Source of the DNA: Bacteroidota bacterium
Lineage (GTDB): Bacteria; Bacteroidota; Bacteroidia; Chitinophagales; Chitinophagaceae
Direction of reading: 5' to 3'
Length of the DNA stretch: 10,549 nucleotides
NCBI GenBank assembly: GCA_947461985.1
Contig: CANHNT010000042.1
Location: forward strand, 1 to 10,549
Shown here piece by piece: positions 1 to 6,688 of the stretch. The position numbers were made by a program, and so were the translations under genes. Position 1 is the first letter of the stretch, and the number at the start of each line of letters is the position of its first letter. A model generated the notes under the pieces. That model did no database searches. It saw only the letters and a program-made list of their open reading frames with translations, and had not been told where the DNA came from.

Positions 1-630
1 TCAAAAAAATTAATTGATATGAATTTGGTTGCCTTTGCCAATGAAACTGCCAGTGAAAGTCCTGCTCCAGGTGGTGGAAGTATCAGTGCTTATGTTGGCG
101 CTTTAGGGGCAAGTTTAGCAACGATGGTTGCCAATTTAAGTTCACATAAAAAAGGCTGGGACGACCAATGGGAGTATTTTAGCAACTTTGCCCAAAAAGG
201 CCAAACCATTAAAGATGAGTTATTGAAATTAGTTGATGAAGATACCCATGCATTTAATAAAATTATGGATGCTTTTGGATTGCCAAAAAATTCGGATGAA
301 GAAAAACAAGCAAGAACGCAAGCCATTCAAGATGCTACTTTATATGCAACACAAATCCCATTAAAAACCATGCAAGTTTGTTTTAGTGGATACGAAATAG
401 CACAAGCCATGGTTGAAAAAGGAAATCCGAACAGTGTGACGGATGCTGGTGTAGGTGCGTTGTGCATTCGTACGGCTATTTATGGAGCCTACTTAAATGT
501 AAAAATAAATGCCAGCGGCTTAAAAGATAAAACAATGGCTGAAAAATTAGTTGCTGATGCCACTGCTATTTTACAAAAATCAAATGCTTTGGAGCAAGAA
601 ATTATAATGGCTACTGAAGCTAAGATGTAA
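1..630 (+). CDS. ftcD: Formimidotetrahydrofolate cyclodeaminase domain, 3' part of a probable bifunctional FtcD (5' truncated by the window)
   Basis: The cyclodeaminase converts 5-formimidotetrahydrofolate to 5,10-methenyltetrahydrofolate and ammonia, the step that follows transfer of the formimino group from formiminoglutamate in histidine degradation; it is cytosolic. The visible 209 residues carry the family signature SPAPGGGSISAYVGALGA followed by MVANLS, then the helical body and a Gly/Ala-rich SVTDAGVGALCIRTAIYGA segment near the C-terminus. The reading frame is open to the left edge. The first ATG (position 19) lies inside the linker-like sequence SKKLIDMNLVAFANETASES, so I treat it as internal and the gene as continuing upstream. 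A cyclodeaminase domain is about 200 residues, so the missing part is probably the glutamate formimidoyltransferase domain, as in fused FtcD enzymes; that fusion is inferred, not seen. A hairpin follows the stop codon. Confidence 0.88.
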   Translation, partial: SKKLIDMNLVAFANETASESPAPGGGSISAYVGALGASLATMVANLSSHKKGWDDQWEYFSNFAQKGQTIKDELLKLVDEDTHAFNKIMDAFGLPKNSDEEKQARTQAIQDATLYATQIPLKTMQVCFSGYEIAQAMVEKGNPNSVTDAGVGALCIRTAIYGAYLNVKINASGLKDKTMAEKLVADATAILQKSNALEQEIIMATEAKM

Positions 631-637
631 TCTAAAT

Positions 638-680
638 TTCATGTCTTTTATTGTTGAGATTATACAACAAAAGACATGAA
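638..680. terminator. Hairpin between convergent transcription units, likely bidirectional terminator
   Basis: A perfect 12-bp inverted repeat (638-649 ttcatgtctttt with 669-680 aaaagacatgaa) extends through a 3-nt bulge into a further 4 bp (653-656 gttg with 665-668 caac), closing an 8-nt loop. It starts 8 nt after the stop of the cyclodeaminase gene and sits between two converging units. The lower stem is A/T-rich and no strong T run follows on the plus strand, so termination is inferred from position and symmetry. Confidence 0.6.
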
Positions 681-700
681 TCTTGCTTGTAAAAATCAAT

Positions 701-725
701 CATTCCAAATATTGTATTTGAAATG
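701..725 (-). terminator. Probable intrinsic terminator after tRNA-Arg
   Basis: The hairpin pairs 701-704 (catt) with 722-725 (aatg) and 706-711 (caaata) with 715-720 (tatttg), has one C·A mismatch and a 3-nt loop, and lies 15 nt beyond the 3' end of the tRNA on the minus strand. Read on that strand it is followed at once by attgattttt (complement of 691-700), a reasonable U tract. It would end the TPR–acyl-CoA synthetase–tRNA transcript. The stem is A/T-rich, so its strength is uncertain. Confidence 0.5.
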
Positions 726-740
726 AATCATTTATTTTTG

Positions 741-812
741 TAGCCCTGCCAAGAATCGAACTTGGAATTAGCGTTTAGGAAACGCTGGTTATATCCATTT
801 AACTACAGGGCC
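741..812 (-). tRNA. tRNA-Arg (anticodon CCU)
   Basis: The minus strand folds into a full 72-nt cloverleaf: acceptor GGCCCTG with CAGGGCT (a G·U first pair), positions 8-9 T-A, D stem GTTA/TAAC with GG in its loop, anticodon stem AGCGT/ACGCT closing the loop TTCCTAA, a 4-nt variable region, T stem CCAAG/CTTGG with loop TTCGATT, and discriminator A. The anticodon in the middle of the seven-base loop is CCT, which reads AGG (arginine). No 3' CCA is encoded, since the bases after the discriminator on the minus strand are caa, so CCA would be added after transcription. Its 5' end is only 5 nt after the stop codon of the upstream acyl-CoA synthetase gene on the same strand, which suggests shared transcription. 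Confidence 0.96.
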
Positions 813-817
813 ATTTT

Positions 818-2602
818 TTAATTATAAATCCGTGCGATTAGCTCAGCATATTTATTCATAATCACTTTTCGTTTTAATTTCATGGTGGCGGTCAATTCTC
901 CCCCGTCAATGGTCCACTCATTGGGCACCAATTGAAACTTTTTAACCTGCTCATGGGCTGCAAAATGTTTGTTGTAAGAATCTAATTCTGCCCGAATCAG
1001 TTTCAATACATCTTTATCTTGCGTCATATCCACTGCACTGTCAATAGCTATGCTCATTTTTACAAAATGGGCTGTAATTTTTTCGAAAGCAGGCACTACC
1101 AATGCACCAGCAAATTTCTCATTGCTACCTACAACCATAATTTGTTCAATAAAAACAGACTCTTTCATTTTATTTTCAATAGGCAAAGGTGCAACATATT
1201 TGCCACCCGATATTTTAAATATTTCTTTTTTTCGATCGGTTATTTTCAAGAATTTGTTATCAACAATCGTTCCAATATCACCTGTATGAAACCAACCATC
1301 TATAATTACTTCAGCTGTTAATTCAGGATGTTTATAATAGCCCATCATAATATTAGGACCTCTACAAACAATTTCGCCATCCTCTAACAATTTCACTTCT
1401 AATTCATCAATCACAGTGCCTACCGTTCCAAACATTCTATCATTTTGTTCAAATCGGTTCACACTAATTACAGGAGAGGTTTCAGTCAAGCCATAGCCTT
1501 CCATAACAATAATTTTTGCTGCAGTAAAGAGTCTTAATAATTTTACTTGACAAGCTGCTGAACCCGTAACGATTGCTTTAATATTACCACCAATAGCTTC
1601 TCTCCATTTACTAAAAACAAGTTTATCTGCAAGCATCATTTGTAATTTGTAACTAGCCGTTTGCGGTTTGTTGATATCAAATTGGAGGGCTAAACCAACC
1701 GCCCAATCAAATATTTTTCGTTTAAAACCAGTGAGCTGACTTCCTTTCGCATCAATTTTTTCATACACTTTTTCTAACAGTCTAGGAACAGTTGTAAACA
1801 CTACAGGTTTCACTTCTTTTAAATCGTTTCCTATGGTTTCCATTCCTTCAGCAAAATAAATAGAGACTCCTTTGTTGATGTAAATATTCATTACCGTTCG
1901 TTCAAAAATATGATTTAATGGAAGAAAACTGAGTATGTTATTTTCACTGCTGCAAAATTGAAATGCACTCATGCATTCTCTCACATTACTGACAATGTTG
2001 TTGTGTGAAAGCATTACGCCTTTTGGATTTCCTGTTGTTCCCGATGTGTAAATGATGGTTACTAAATGTTCTCCTTTGACCGTTTTTTTTATTTGATTTA
2101 TTTCTTCAATTTCTTGTTCAGAAACTTCTTGTAATAAATGGCTCCAATGTTGCACACCTTCAATTTCATCAAAAGAATAAATATGTTTTAATGATGGAAT
2201 ATTCTGTTGAATGCGCGCTATTTTTTTATAAATATGTTTATCCGAAATAAATAAAACCTTCACTGCAGATTCGTTCAAAATGTATTCCCACTCTGCTTCT
2301 GTTATTGATGGATATATGGGTACAACAATTGCTCCTAAATACTGTATAGCAAAATCTGAAATTATCCATTCTGGTCTGTTATTCGCTATTATAGCAACTT
2401 TATCTTGTCCTTCAGGCGTAAAGTCATTGGCAGCGATGCCTAATTTTTTTAAAGCAACTGCTAATTTTACTGCACTGTTTTTTACTTTGGTAGATGTAGT
2501 TCCTTCCCACTGCCCTTTAATTTTTGCGTGCAGCATATTTTTTTGGGGGAATAGGCTAACATACTGTTCCAATAAATCAAATAACCTTGAAATGTTTTCC
2601 AT
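818..2602 (-). CDS. Long-chain acyl-CoA synthetase (AMP-forming)
   Basis: A 594-residue member of the ANL (AMP-binding) superfamily. It would activate free fatty acids to acyl-CoA through an acyl-AMP intermediate, using ATP and CoA, probably at the inner face of the cytoplasmic membrane. Visible motifs in order: the phosphate-binding loop YTSGTTGNPKG (about residues 185-195), LPLNHIFER (228-236), YGLTETSP (370-377), GWFHTGD (436-442), ITDRKKE (454-460), GGKYVAP (467-472 region) and the C-terminal GELTATMKLKRK, whose Lys575 is the candidate adenylation lysine. Length and motif order match the FadD15-like long-chain branch. It starts 15 nt after the TPR gene on the same strand, without a Shine-Dalgarno sequence, and is followed 5 nt later by tRNA-Arg. 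Chain-length preference cannot be read from the sequence, so I give no gene symbol. Confidence 0.93.
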   Translation of the reverse strand: MENISRLFDLLEQYVSLFPQKNMLHAKIKGQWEGTTSTKVKNSAVKLAVALKKLGIAANDFTPEGQDKVAIIANNRPEWIISDFAIQYLGAIVVPIYPSITEAEWEYILNESAVKVLFISDKHIYKKIARIQQNIPSLKHIYSFDEIEGVQHWSHLLQEVSEQEIEEINQIKKTVKGEHLVTIIYTSGTTGNPKGVMLSHNNIVSNVRECMSAFQFCSSENNILSFLPLNHIFERTVMNIYINKGVSIYFAEGMETIGNDLKEVKPVVFTTVPRLLEKVYEKIDAKGSQLTGFKRKIFDWAVGLALQFDINKPQTASYKLQMMLADKLVFSKWREAIGGNIKAIVTGSAACQVKLLRLFTAAKIIVMEGYGLTETSPVISVNRFEQNDRMFGTVGTVIDELEVKLLEDGEIVCRGPNIMMGYYKHPELTAEVIIDGWFHTGDIGTIVDNKFLKITDRKKEIFKISGGKYVAPLPIENKMKESVFIEQIMVVGSNEKFAGALVVPAFEKITAHFVKMSIAIDSAVDMTQDKDVLKLIRAELDSYNKHFAAHEQVKKFQLVPNEWTIDGGELTATMKLKRKVIMNKYAELIARIYN

Positions 2603-2617
2603 ACTTAAAAATAAAAT

Positions 2618-3664
2618 TTAACGAATATGATAATATTGATTTTTTTTAGGAATCAATTTGTTATTTCTGAAAAAAGTATCAAATTGGTTCATAAGGTCTG
2701 CGTTTTGTTGCATCCAAATTTTCATATTTTTTTCATTATCTAATCGAGCACAAAGCCATTGATTATAACAATCAAAGTAACCATTTTGAATCATTCGTTG
2801 TTGATAATCTATTAATTCCATCGGATAAATAGTGGTGTATTTTTTATTCCATTCTAATAAAAAACGGATTCGAAGCATGGTTAAATTTTCAACATTGATA
2901 CCACCTGTTGCAACGTTTCTTAAATTATCATATACACCCATTGCAGCCTCTTCAAAGTTTTTAGGATTGTCAAATCTGCCCACTTTGCCATCTAAAGCCA
3001 TATTATTTAAATCGGCAATAAGAAATTTATAACTTTCGTAAATTATTTTTTTAATTTCTTCTGTTCTAGAGGAAAAACTTTCCATATTTACGAAGTGCTC
3101 TCCATATATAATTGCCCACAAATATTTTTTTGTGAAGGAATACACTTTAGCTAAATTATAATAATTCAAATAAAAAGTAGGTGCTTTTTCGATGCCTTTT
3201 TCCCAAGCTTCTGAAGCACTTTTGTATTTTTTTTGATTGGTGTACAATTCTCCCTTTTCATGATATAATATTCCTGCATTGGGAAATTTAGCAATACCAG
3301 CGTTGATCGCATTTTCGGACTCCTCCATTTTCTTTTTTGCAGAAAAAATGCTGCAAGCTATTTGAAACGTTTCCTCATCGGCATCTTGTGCTTTTAACAA
3401 GGGCGCAATCATGTGCTCACCTCTTTCCATGTCACCTTGCAAATAATAGGCATGTGCTAATTCTCTTCTATAGACCAAATTTTTGGGCTCAACCTGTATT
3501 GCCTGATTGTATACCATAATTGCATTGGCGTAATCTTGCTTTTGCAAATACATTTTTGCAGTTTCAAAAAGTTCTTTTCCTTCATTGCTGTTGCTTATGT
3601 CTACTTGACCAAAAACAATCAAGCTCCATAAACAAATCAATACTAATAGCGTTATTCTTTTCAT
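2618..3664 (-). CDS. Exported tetratricopeptide-repeat protein, function unknown
   Basis: A 348-residue protein. Residues 1-19 form a signal peptide (Met-Lys-Arg, then a hydrophobic core LLVLICLWSLIVFG), with likely cleavage just before Gln20; no lipobox cysteine is placed for lipoprotein processing. TPR-like helical pairs are seen at about 30-62 (AKMYLQKQDYANAIMVYNQA), 64-95, and 132-162 (ending in EAWEKGIEKAP), with a partial one at about 165-190. The C-terminal ~150 residues are Asn/Tyr-rich and match nothing I recognise. Such proteins usually act as periplasmic or outer-membrane scaffolds, but no partner is evident here. It is the first gene of the unit that continues into the acyl-CoA synthetase 15 nt downstream. 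A TAnnTTTG box lies 10 nt before its ATG. Confidence 0.85.
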   Translation of the reverse strand: MKRITLLVLICLWSLIVFGQVDISNSNEGKELFETAKMYLQKQDYANAIMVYNQAIQVEPKNLVYRRELAHAYYLQGDMERGEHMIAPLLKAQDADEETFQIACSIFSAKKKMEESENAINAGIAKFPNAGILYHEKGELYTNQKKYKSASEAWEKGIEKAPTFYLNYYNLAKVYSFTKKYLWAIIYGEHFVNMESFSSRTEEIKKIIYESYKFLIADLNNMALDGKVGRFDNPKNFEEAAMGVYDNLRNVATGGINVENLTMLRIRFLLEWNKKYTTIYPMELIDYQQRMIQNGYFDCYNQWLCARLDNEKNMKIWMQQNADLMNQFDTFFRNNKLIPKKNQYYHIR

Positions 3665-3674
3665 GTCAATTGTA

Positions 3675-3682
3675 CAAATTTA
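3675..3682 (-). promoter_or_regulatory. Bacteroidota -7 promoter box for the TPR–acyl-CoA synthetase unit
   Basis: On the minus strand the octamer TAAATTTG fits the Bacteroidota -7 consensus TAnnTTTG and ends 10 nt before the ATG of the TPR gene. A start site a few bases after it would give a leader of only about 5-7 nt. I do not see a clear TTG at the -33 position. Confidence 0.5.
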
Positions 3683-3731
3683 ATAGAGAAATTCATTAAA
3701 TGATACATTTTATGCAAATGCTTTCTATTCG

Positions 3732-3739
3732 TACTTTTG
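3732..3739 (+). promoter_or_regulatory. Bacteroidota -7 promoter box for endonuclease III
   Basis: TACTTTTG matches TAnnTTTG and ends exactly 4 nt (cacc) before the ATG at 3744. With the usual distance from this box to the start site, transcription would begin at or within a base or two of the A of the start codon, giving a leaderless mRNA. The -33 TTG element is not obvious. Confidence 0.6.
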
Positions 3740-3743
3740 CACC

Positions 3744-4391
3744 ATGACAAAAAAACAGCGTTACGACTATATTATTCATTATTTTTCGGAACATGCTCCA
3801 AATGCCGAAACCGAATTATTGTATGACAATCCGTATCAACTTTTAGTTGCAGTTATCTTGTCTGCGCAGTGTGCCGACAAACGAATCAATATGGTAACGC
3901 CTGCTATTTTTGCTAAATTTCCTACTCCAGCAGCATTAGCAAACGCTACATTTGATGAACTTTTCTCAATTATTAGAAGTGTAAGTTACCCGAATAATAA
4001 ATCCAAACACCTTATTGGCATGGCTCAACTGGTGATGTCTAAATTTAATGGTGAAATTCCCTTAACCGTTCAGGAATTAATAGAATTGCCAGGGGTTGGT
4101 CGAAAAACAGCCAACGTAATTACTTCCGTTATTGATAATCAGCCTAACATGGCTGTAGATACGCATGTATTTAGGGTTTCAGCAAGAATTGGATTAACGA
4201 CCAATGCTAAAACACCTTTACAAACTGAACTTCAATTGATCAAACAAATTCCTAAAGAATTGGTTCATGTAGCGCATCATTGGCTTATTCTTCATGGACG
4301 ATATACTTGCTTAGCGCGTAAGCCCAAGTGTGAAATTTGTGGAATTACCCAAGCGTGTAAGTATTTTGAAAAAATGAATAAAGAAAAATAA
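3744..4391 (+). CDS. nth: Endonuclease III (DNA glycosylase / AP lyase, base excision repair)
   Basis: A 215-residue enzyme that removes oxidised pyrimidines from DNA and cleaves the abasic site; cytosolic. The helix-hairpin-helix motif LPGVGRKTANVI (115-126) carries the catalytic Lys121, and the catalytic Asp139 lies in AVDTHVFRV. Four cysteines at 189, 196, 199 and 205 have the C-x6-C-x2-C-x5-C spacing of the family's 4Fe-4S cluster. VILSAQCADKRIN near residues 38-49 is the conserved N-terminal segment, and SVSYPNNKSKHL (79-90) is the lesion-facing loop in a form I associate with Bacteroidota homologues. Length matches E. coli Nth (211). It is divergent from the TPR gene and stands alone, with 190 bp before the next gene. 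All catalytic and cluster residues are present, so it should be active. Confidence 0.96.
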   Translation: MTKKQRYDYIIHYFSEHAPNAETELLYDNPYQLLVAVILSAQCADKRINMVTPAIFAKFPTPAALANATFDELFSIIRSVSYPNNKSKHLIGMAQLVMSKFNGEIPLTVQELIELPGVGRKTANVITSVIDNQPNMAVDTHVFRVSARIGLTTNAKTPLQTELQLIKQIPKELVHVAHHWLILHGRYTCLARKPKCEICGITQACKYFEKMNKEK

Positions 4392-4412
4392 ATTGTTTTT
4401 GTTCAATTTGGA

Positions 4413-4434
4413 CATTTTATTTTTTTATAAAATG
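4413..4434 (+). terminator. Weak A/T hairpin after nth, possible terminator
   Basis: An 8-bp inverted repeat, cattttat (4413-4420) and ataaaatg (4427-4434), encloses six T residues, 21 nt after the nth stop codon. It contains only one G-C pair and has no T tract after it, so it is at best a weak terminator. The rest of the 4392-4581 gap holds no reading frame or RNA gene that I can recognise. Confidence 0.25.
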
Positions 4435-4569
4435 GATTCCGTTCAGAAATCAACATAAATGCAGGTATGAAATATTCAGTGTAGTGAAAATAAATGAAGT
4501 GTGGTTTTTTAAAAGCTTCATCATGCATTTCTCATTGTAAATCGACTGCATATATTTAAAAAAATCGTT

Positions 4570-4577
4570 TACTTTTG
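4570..4577 (+). promoter_or_regulatory. Bacteroidota -7 promoter box for the DUF62–ABM–aroB–aroA unit
   Basis: TACTTTTG, the same octamer as before nth, ends 4 nt (tagc) before the ATG at 4582, the same spacing as at nth. It predicts a leaderless or nearly leaderless transcript. No other candidate promoter is evident up to aroA, because the downstream genes overlap. Confidence 0.6.
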
Positions 4578-4581
4578 TAGC

Positions 4582-5376
4582 ATGCAAATTTTTACGATTA
4601 CAACTGATTTTGGTGGAGAAAGCCACATCGTTTCTAGTGTAAAAGGAAGAATTTTTTCGTCCATATCAGACTGTAATATTGTTGATTTATCCCATACAGC
4701 TTCTAAATTTAATTTGCAACAAGCAGCCTATATTTTCAAAAGTACATACCTTAATTTTCCGAAAGGAACCGTTCATTTTATTTATAATAATTTACACGAA
4801 TATAAAAATCAACAATTGATTTATGTGTTTGAAAATGGGCATCATATTTTTTGTTCCGATAATGGATTTATCACTTTATTATTTAATGATCAACCGATTC
4901 AAATTTATAAACTAACTGAAAAGTTACAAACGTATAATTTTATAACGGTAACTGATTTGTTTTTGGGCAATACAGCATTACTCAATCATGGTCAAGCGAT
5001 GGATGTTGAAGTAGTTTCGGTAGACAATATTGAAGTCAAACGACCTCATTTGGCATTCTATCAAAACAATATTTTGGATGCACAAGTTTTGTATATTGAT
5101 TATTTTGGAAACGTTGTGTTGAATGTTACCAAAGAACATTTTGAAGAATGCCGTCAAGGCCGAAATTTTAAAATACACTTTATGCGTCAAGAGGAAATTA
5201 CTAAAATTTATGACCATTATAATGATGTAGCTGTGAGTGATACAGTTTGTTTATTCAATACGTCTAACCATTTAGAAATTGCAATTAATCAAGGAAGCGC
5301 TGCTAATTTATTTGGTTTTTCAGAATCTACTGACCGAAGTTTATTTTACAATAGTATAAAAATATTTTTTGAATGA
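4582..5376 (+). CDS. SAM hydroxide adenosyltransferase family (DUF62) protein, catalytic residues apparently replaced
   Basis: A 264-residue protein with the two-domain layout of the DUF62 / fluorinase superfamily, whose active members hydrolyse S-adenosylmethionine to adenosine and methionine. Recognisable landmarks are TITTDFG (5-11), IVDLSHTASKFNLQQAAYIFKS (33-54, the usual DIsH…f…QAAfvL segment), FPKGTVH (59-65), SDNGFITLLF (92-101), the C-domain IDYFGNVVLNV (172-182) and NQGSAANLF (236-244). The segment that normally reads DPGVGxxR is here roughly YNNLHEYKNQ (68-77), without Asp or Arg at the expected places, and the usual histidine before the D-[IL]-F motif (D125-L-F) appears to be Thr or Val. 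By eye the Asp/Arg/His triad described for archaeal DUF62 is therefore missing. SAM binding may persist; hydrolysis is doubtful. It leads the shikimate operon and overlaps the next gene by ATGA. Confidence 0.82.
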   Translation: MQIFTITTDFGGESHIVSSVKGRIFSSISDCNIVDLSHTASKFNLQQAAYIFKSTYLNFPKGTVHFIYNNLHEYKNQQLIYVFENGHHIFCSDNGFITLLFNDQPIQIYKLTEKLQTYNFITVTDLFLGNTALLNHGQAMDVEVVSVDNIEVKRPHLAFYQNNILDAQVLYIDYFGNVVLNVTKEHFEECRQGRNFKIHFMRQEEITKIYDHYNDVAVSDTVCLFNTSNHLEIAINQGSAANLFGFSESTDRSLFYNSIKIFFE

Positions 5377-5666
5377 TACGGATAGTGAGATTGCATTTTA
5401 AGGATGAAAATATAGATGATTTTAAAAATTTATTCGAAGAGCGTAAAGAAAAAATTAGACATTTTCCTGGCTGTTCTTATTTAGAATTATGGCAAGATGA
5501 ACATGATAACGCTGTATTCTACACATATTCTCATTGGAACGAACCCGGCCATTTAGAAGACTATAGAATTTCTGAATTGTTTGAGGAAACTTGGGCAATA
5601 ATCAAACTATGGTTTGCTCAAAAACCGATGGCTTTTTCAACCAATTCAATTGTAAAAATTCCCTGA
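5373..5666 (+). CDS. Antibiotic-biosynthesis-monooxygenase (ABM) fold protein, putative quinol-type monooxygenase
   Basis: A 97-residue single-domain protein resembling the ABM family of dimeric ferredoxin-like alpha/beta barrels. It has the opening strand MIRIVRLHFK, the helix that follows (ENIDDFKNLFEERKEKIRHFPGC, shown here as a region, residues 13-35), then YLELWQDEHDNAVFYTYSHW (about 37-56), where the conserved strand and Trp lie, and the closing helix leading to F-A-Q-K-P. Members range from cofactor-free quinol oxygenases to haem-degrading enzymes and uncharacterised stress proteins. No substrate can be named here. It overlaps the upstream gene by 4 nt (ATGA) and the downstream aroB start by 1 nt (TGATG), so it is probably translated by coupling within the operon. 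The name of the family should not be read as a role in antibiotic synthesis. Confidence 0.8.
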   Translation: MIRIVRLHFKDENIDDFKNLFEERKEKIRHFPGCSYLELWQDEHDNAVFYTYSHWNEPGHLEDYRISELFEETWAIIKLWFAQKPMAFSTNSIVKIP

Positions 5667-6688
5667 TGAATAACGTATTTTATATAGGGCAAGAAATTGA
5701 GTTGCAATCATTCATTGAATCTAAAAAATATGAAGCAATTTATTTTTTAGTAGATGCTAAAACGAATGGTTTTTGTTTGCCAATTTTGAAAAATAGCATT
5801 CCTTATTTTAGGAATATGGATTCAATTATTATTCCTGATGGGGAGGTAAATAAATCAATTGAAATTGTTGAATTTATTTGGATTGAAATGTTGACCAAGT
5901 CAATTGCTCGAAATTCATTAATCATCAATTTAGGTGGAGGCGTTCTAACAGATATGGGTGGTTTTGCAGCATCGACTTATAAACGAGGAATTGATTTTTT
6001 AAATATCCCTACAACCCTTTTAGCGATGGTTGATGCCAGTGCTGGAGGTAAAACAGGAATTAATTTTGGAGGTATTAAAAATTGTATTGGTACTTTTCAA
6101 TCATCAATTGCTACGTATATCAATCCAATTTTTTTAAACACATTGAGCAATCGTCATTTGTTAAATGGAACGGTAGAAATGATAAAACATGCTTTGCTCC
6201 ATTCTGAAAAATTATGGAATGAAGTAAAAAACTATTCTTTAAATGAATTTATTTCAATTAAAGCCATTCAGCAATCCATTGCTATAAAACAACAGATAGT
6301 TGAGCAAGATTTTAACGACAATGGCATTCGACAAAGTTTAAACATTGGACATACAATTGGTCATGCAATTGAAAGTTATTCTTATCAAACACCAACTCCA
6401 TTATTGCATGGAGAAGCCATTATATTAGGCTTAATTCATGAACAACTTATTGCAGAATCTATTTTAAATGCTGACTCAACGATTAGAAAAGAATTAATAG
6501 AATTAAAAGAAAGATTGTTCACAACATTAAATTTTACATATTCTTTTGACAATATTATTTCCAATTTATTGCAAGATAAAAAAAATAACAGCTCTATTAA
6601 AATGAGCTTATTGCAATCGGTTGCAAATTGCAAAATAAAAGAAGTTGTCAGTGTTGAGGCATTAAAAAAATCATTCACTCAATTATGA
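5666..6688 (+). CDS. aroB: 3-dehydroquinate synthase
   Basis: Catalyses cyclisation of DAHP to 3-dehydroquinate, the second step of the shikimate pathway, with NAD+ and a divalent metal. I choose the ATG at 5666 (340 residues), which overlaps the preceding stop as TGATG; the frame is open back to an ATG at 5591, but that adds 25 residues unlike the family and lies deep within the previous gene. Motifs: IPDGEVNKS (56-64), the NAD-binding NLGGGVLTDMGGFAAST (88-104), PTTLLAMVDASAGGKTGINF (115-134), EMIKHALL (171-178), GHTIGHAIESY (228-238) and LHGEAIILGL (247-256). The expected metal ligands are Glu171, His233 and His248; DKKN (304-307) is also present. All core catalytic features are intact. 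aroA follows with an ATGA overlap. Confidence 0.95.
   Translation: MNNVFYIGQEIELQSFIESKKYEAIYFLVDAKTNGFCLPILKNSIPYFRNMDSIIIPDGEVNKSIEIVEFIWIEMLTKSIARNSLIINLGGGVLTDMGGFAASTYKRGIDFLNIPTTLLAMVDASAGGKTGINFGGIKNCIGTFQSSIATYINPIFLNTLSNRHLLNGTVEMIKHALLHSEKLWNEVKNYSLNEFISIKAIQQSIAIKQQIVEQDFNDNGIRQSLNIGHTIGHAIESYSYQTPTPLLHGEAIILGLIHEQLIAESILNADSTIRKELIELKERLFTTLNFTYSFDNIISNLLQDKKNNSSIKMSLLQSVANCKIKEVVSVEALKKSFTQL

Noticed and set aside
19..21. ATG as a true start of a stand-alone cyclodeaminase
   Set aside because: The frame is open to the window edge and the residues before it (SKKLID) look like the linker of fused FtcD; the true start is most likely outside, although a stand-alone cyclodeaminase with a start upstream of the window cannot be excluded.
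1019..1321. Plus-strand open frames opposite the acyl-CoA synthetase and TPR genes (also 1050-1289, 2280-2621, 2832-3032, 3337-3519)
   Set aside because: Short, without recognisable domains, and fully covered by well-supported genes on the other strand.
4494..4521. Inverted repeat atgaag/cttcat considered as a riboswitch or terminator stem
   Set aside because: Only 6 bp with a 16-nt A/T loop; no conserved riboswitch core such as a SAM aptamer could be recognised, and the predicted transcript starts downstream of it.
4978..5217. Short minus-strand frames inside the DUF62, aroB and aroA genes (also 6436-6678, 6839-7030)
   Set aside because: Antisense shadows of conserved coding sequence with no family resemblance.
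5591..5665. Upstream ATG that would extend 3-dehydroquinate synthase by 25 residues
   Set aside because: It would overlap the ABM gene by 76 nt, the added residues (MGNNQTMVCSK…) are just that gene in another frame, and the ATG at 5666 gives a family-typical N-terminus and a TGATG coupling site.
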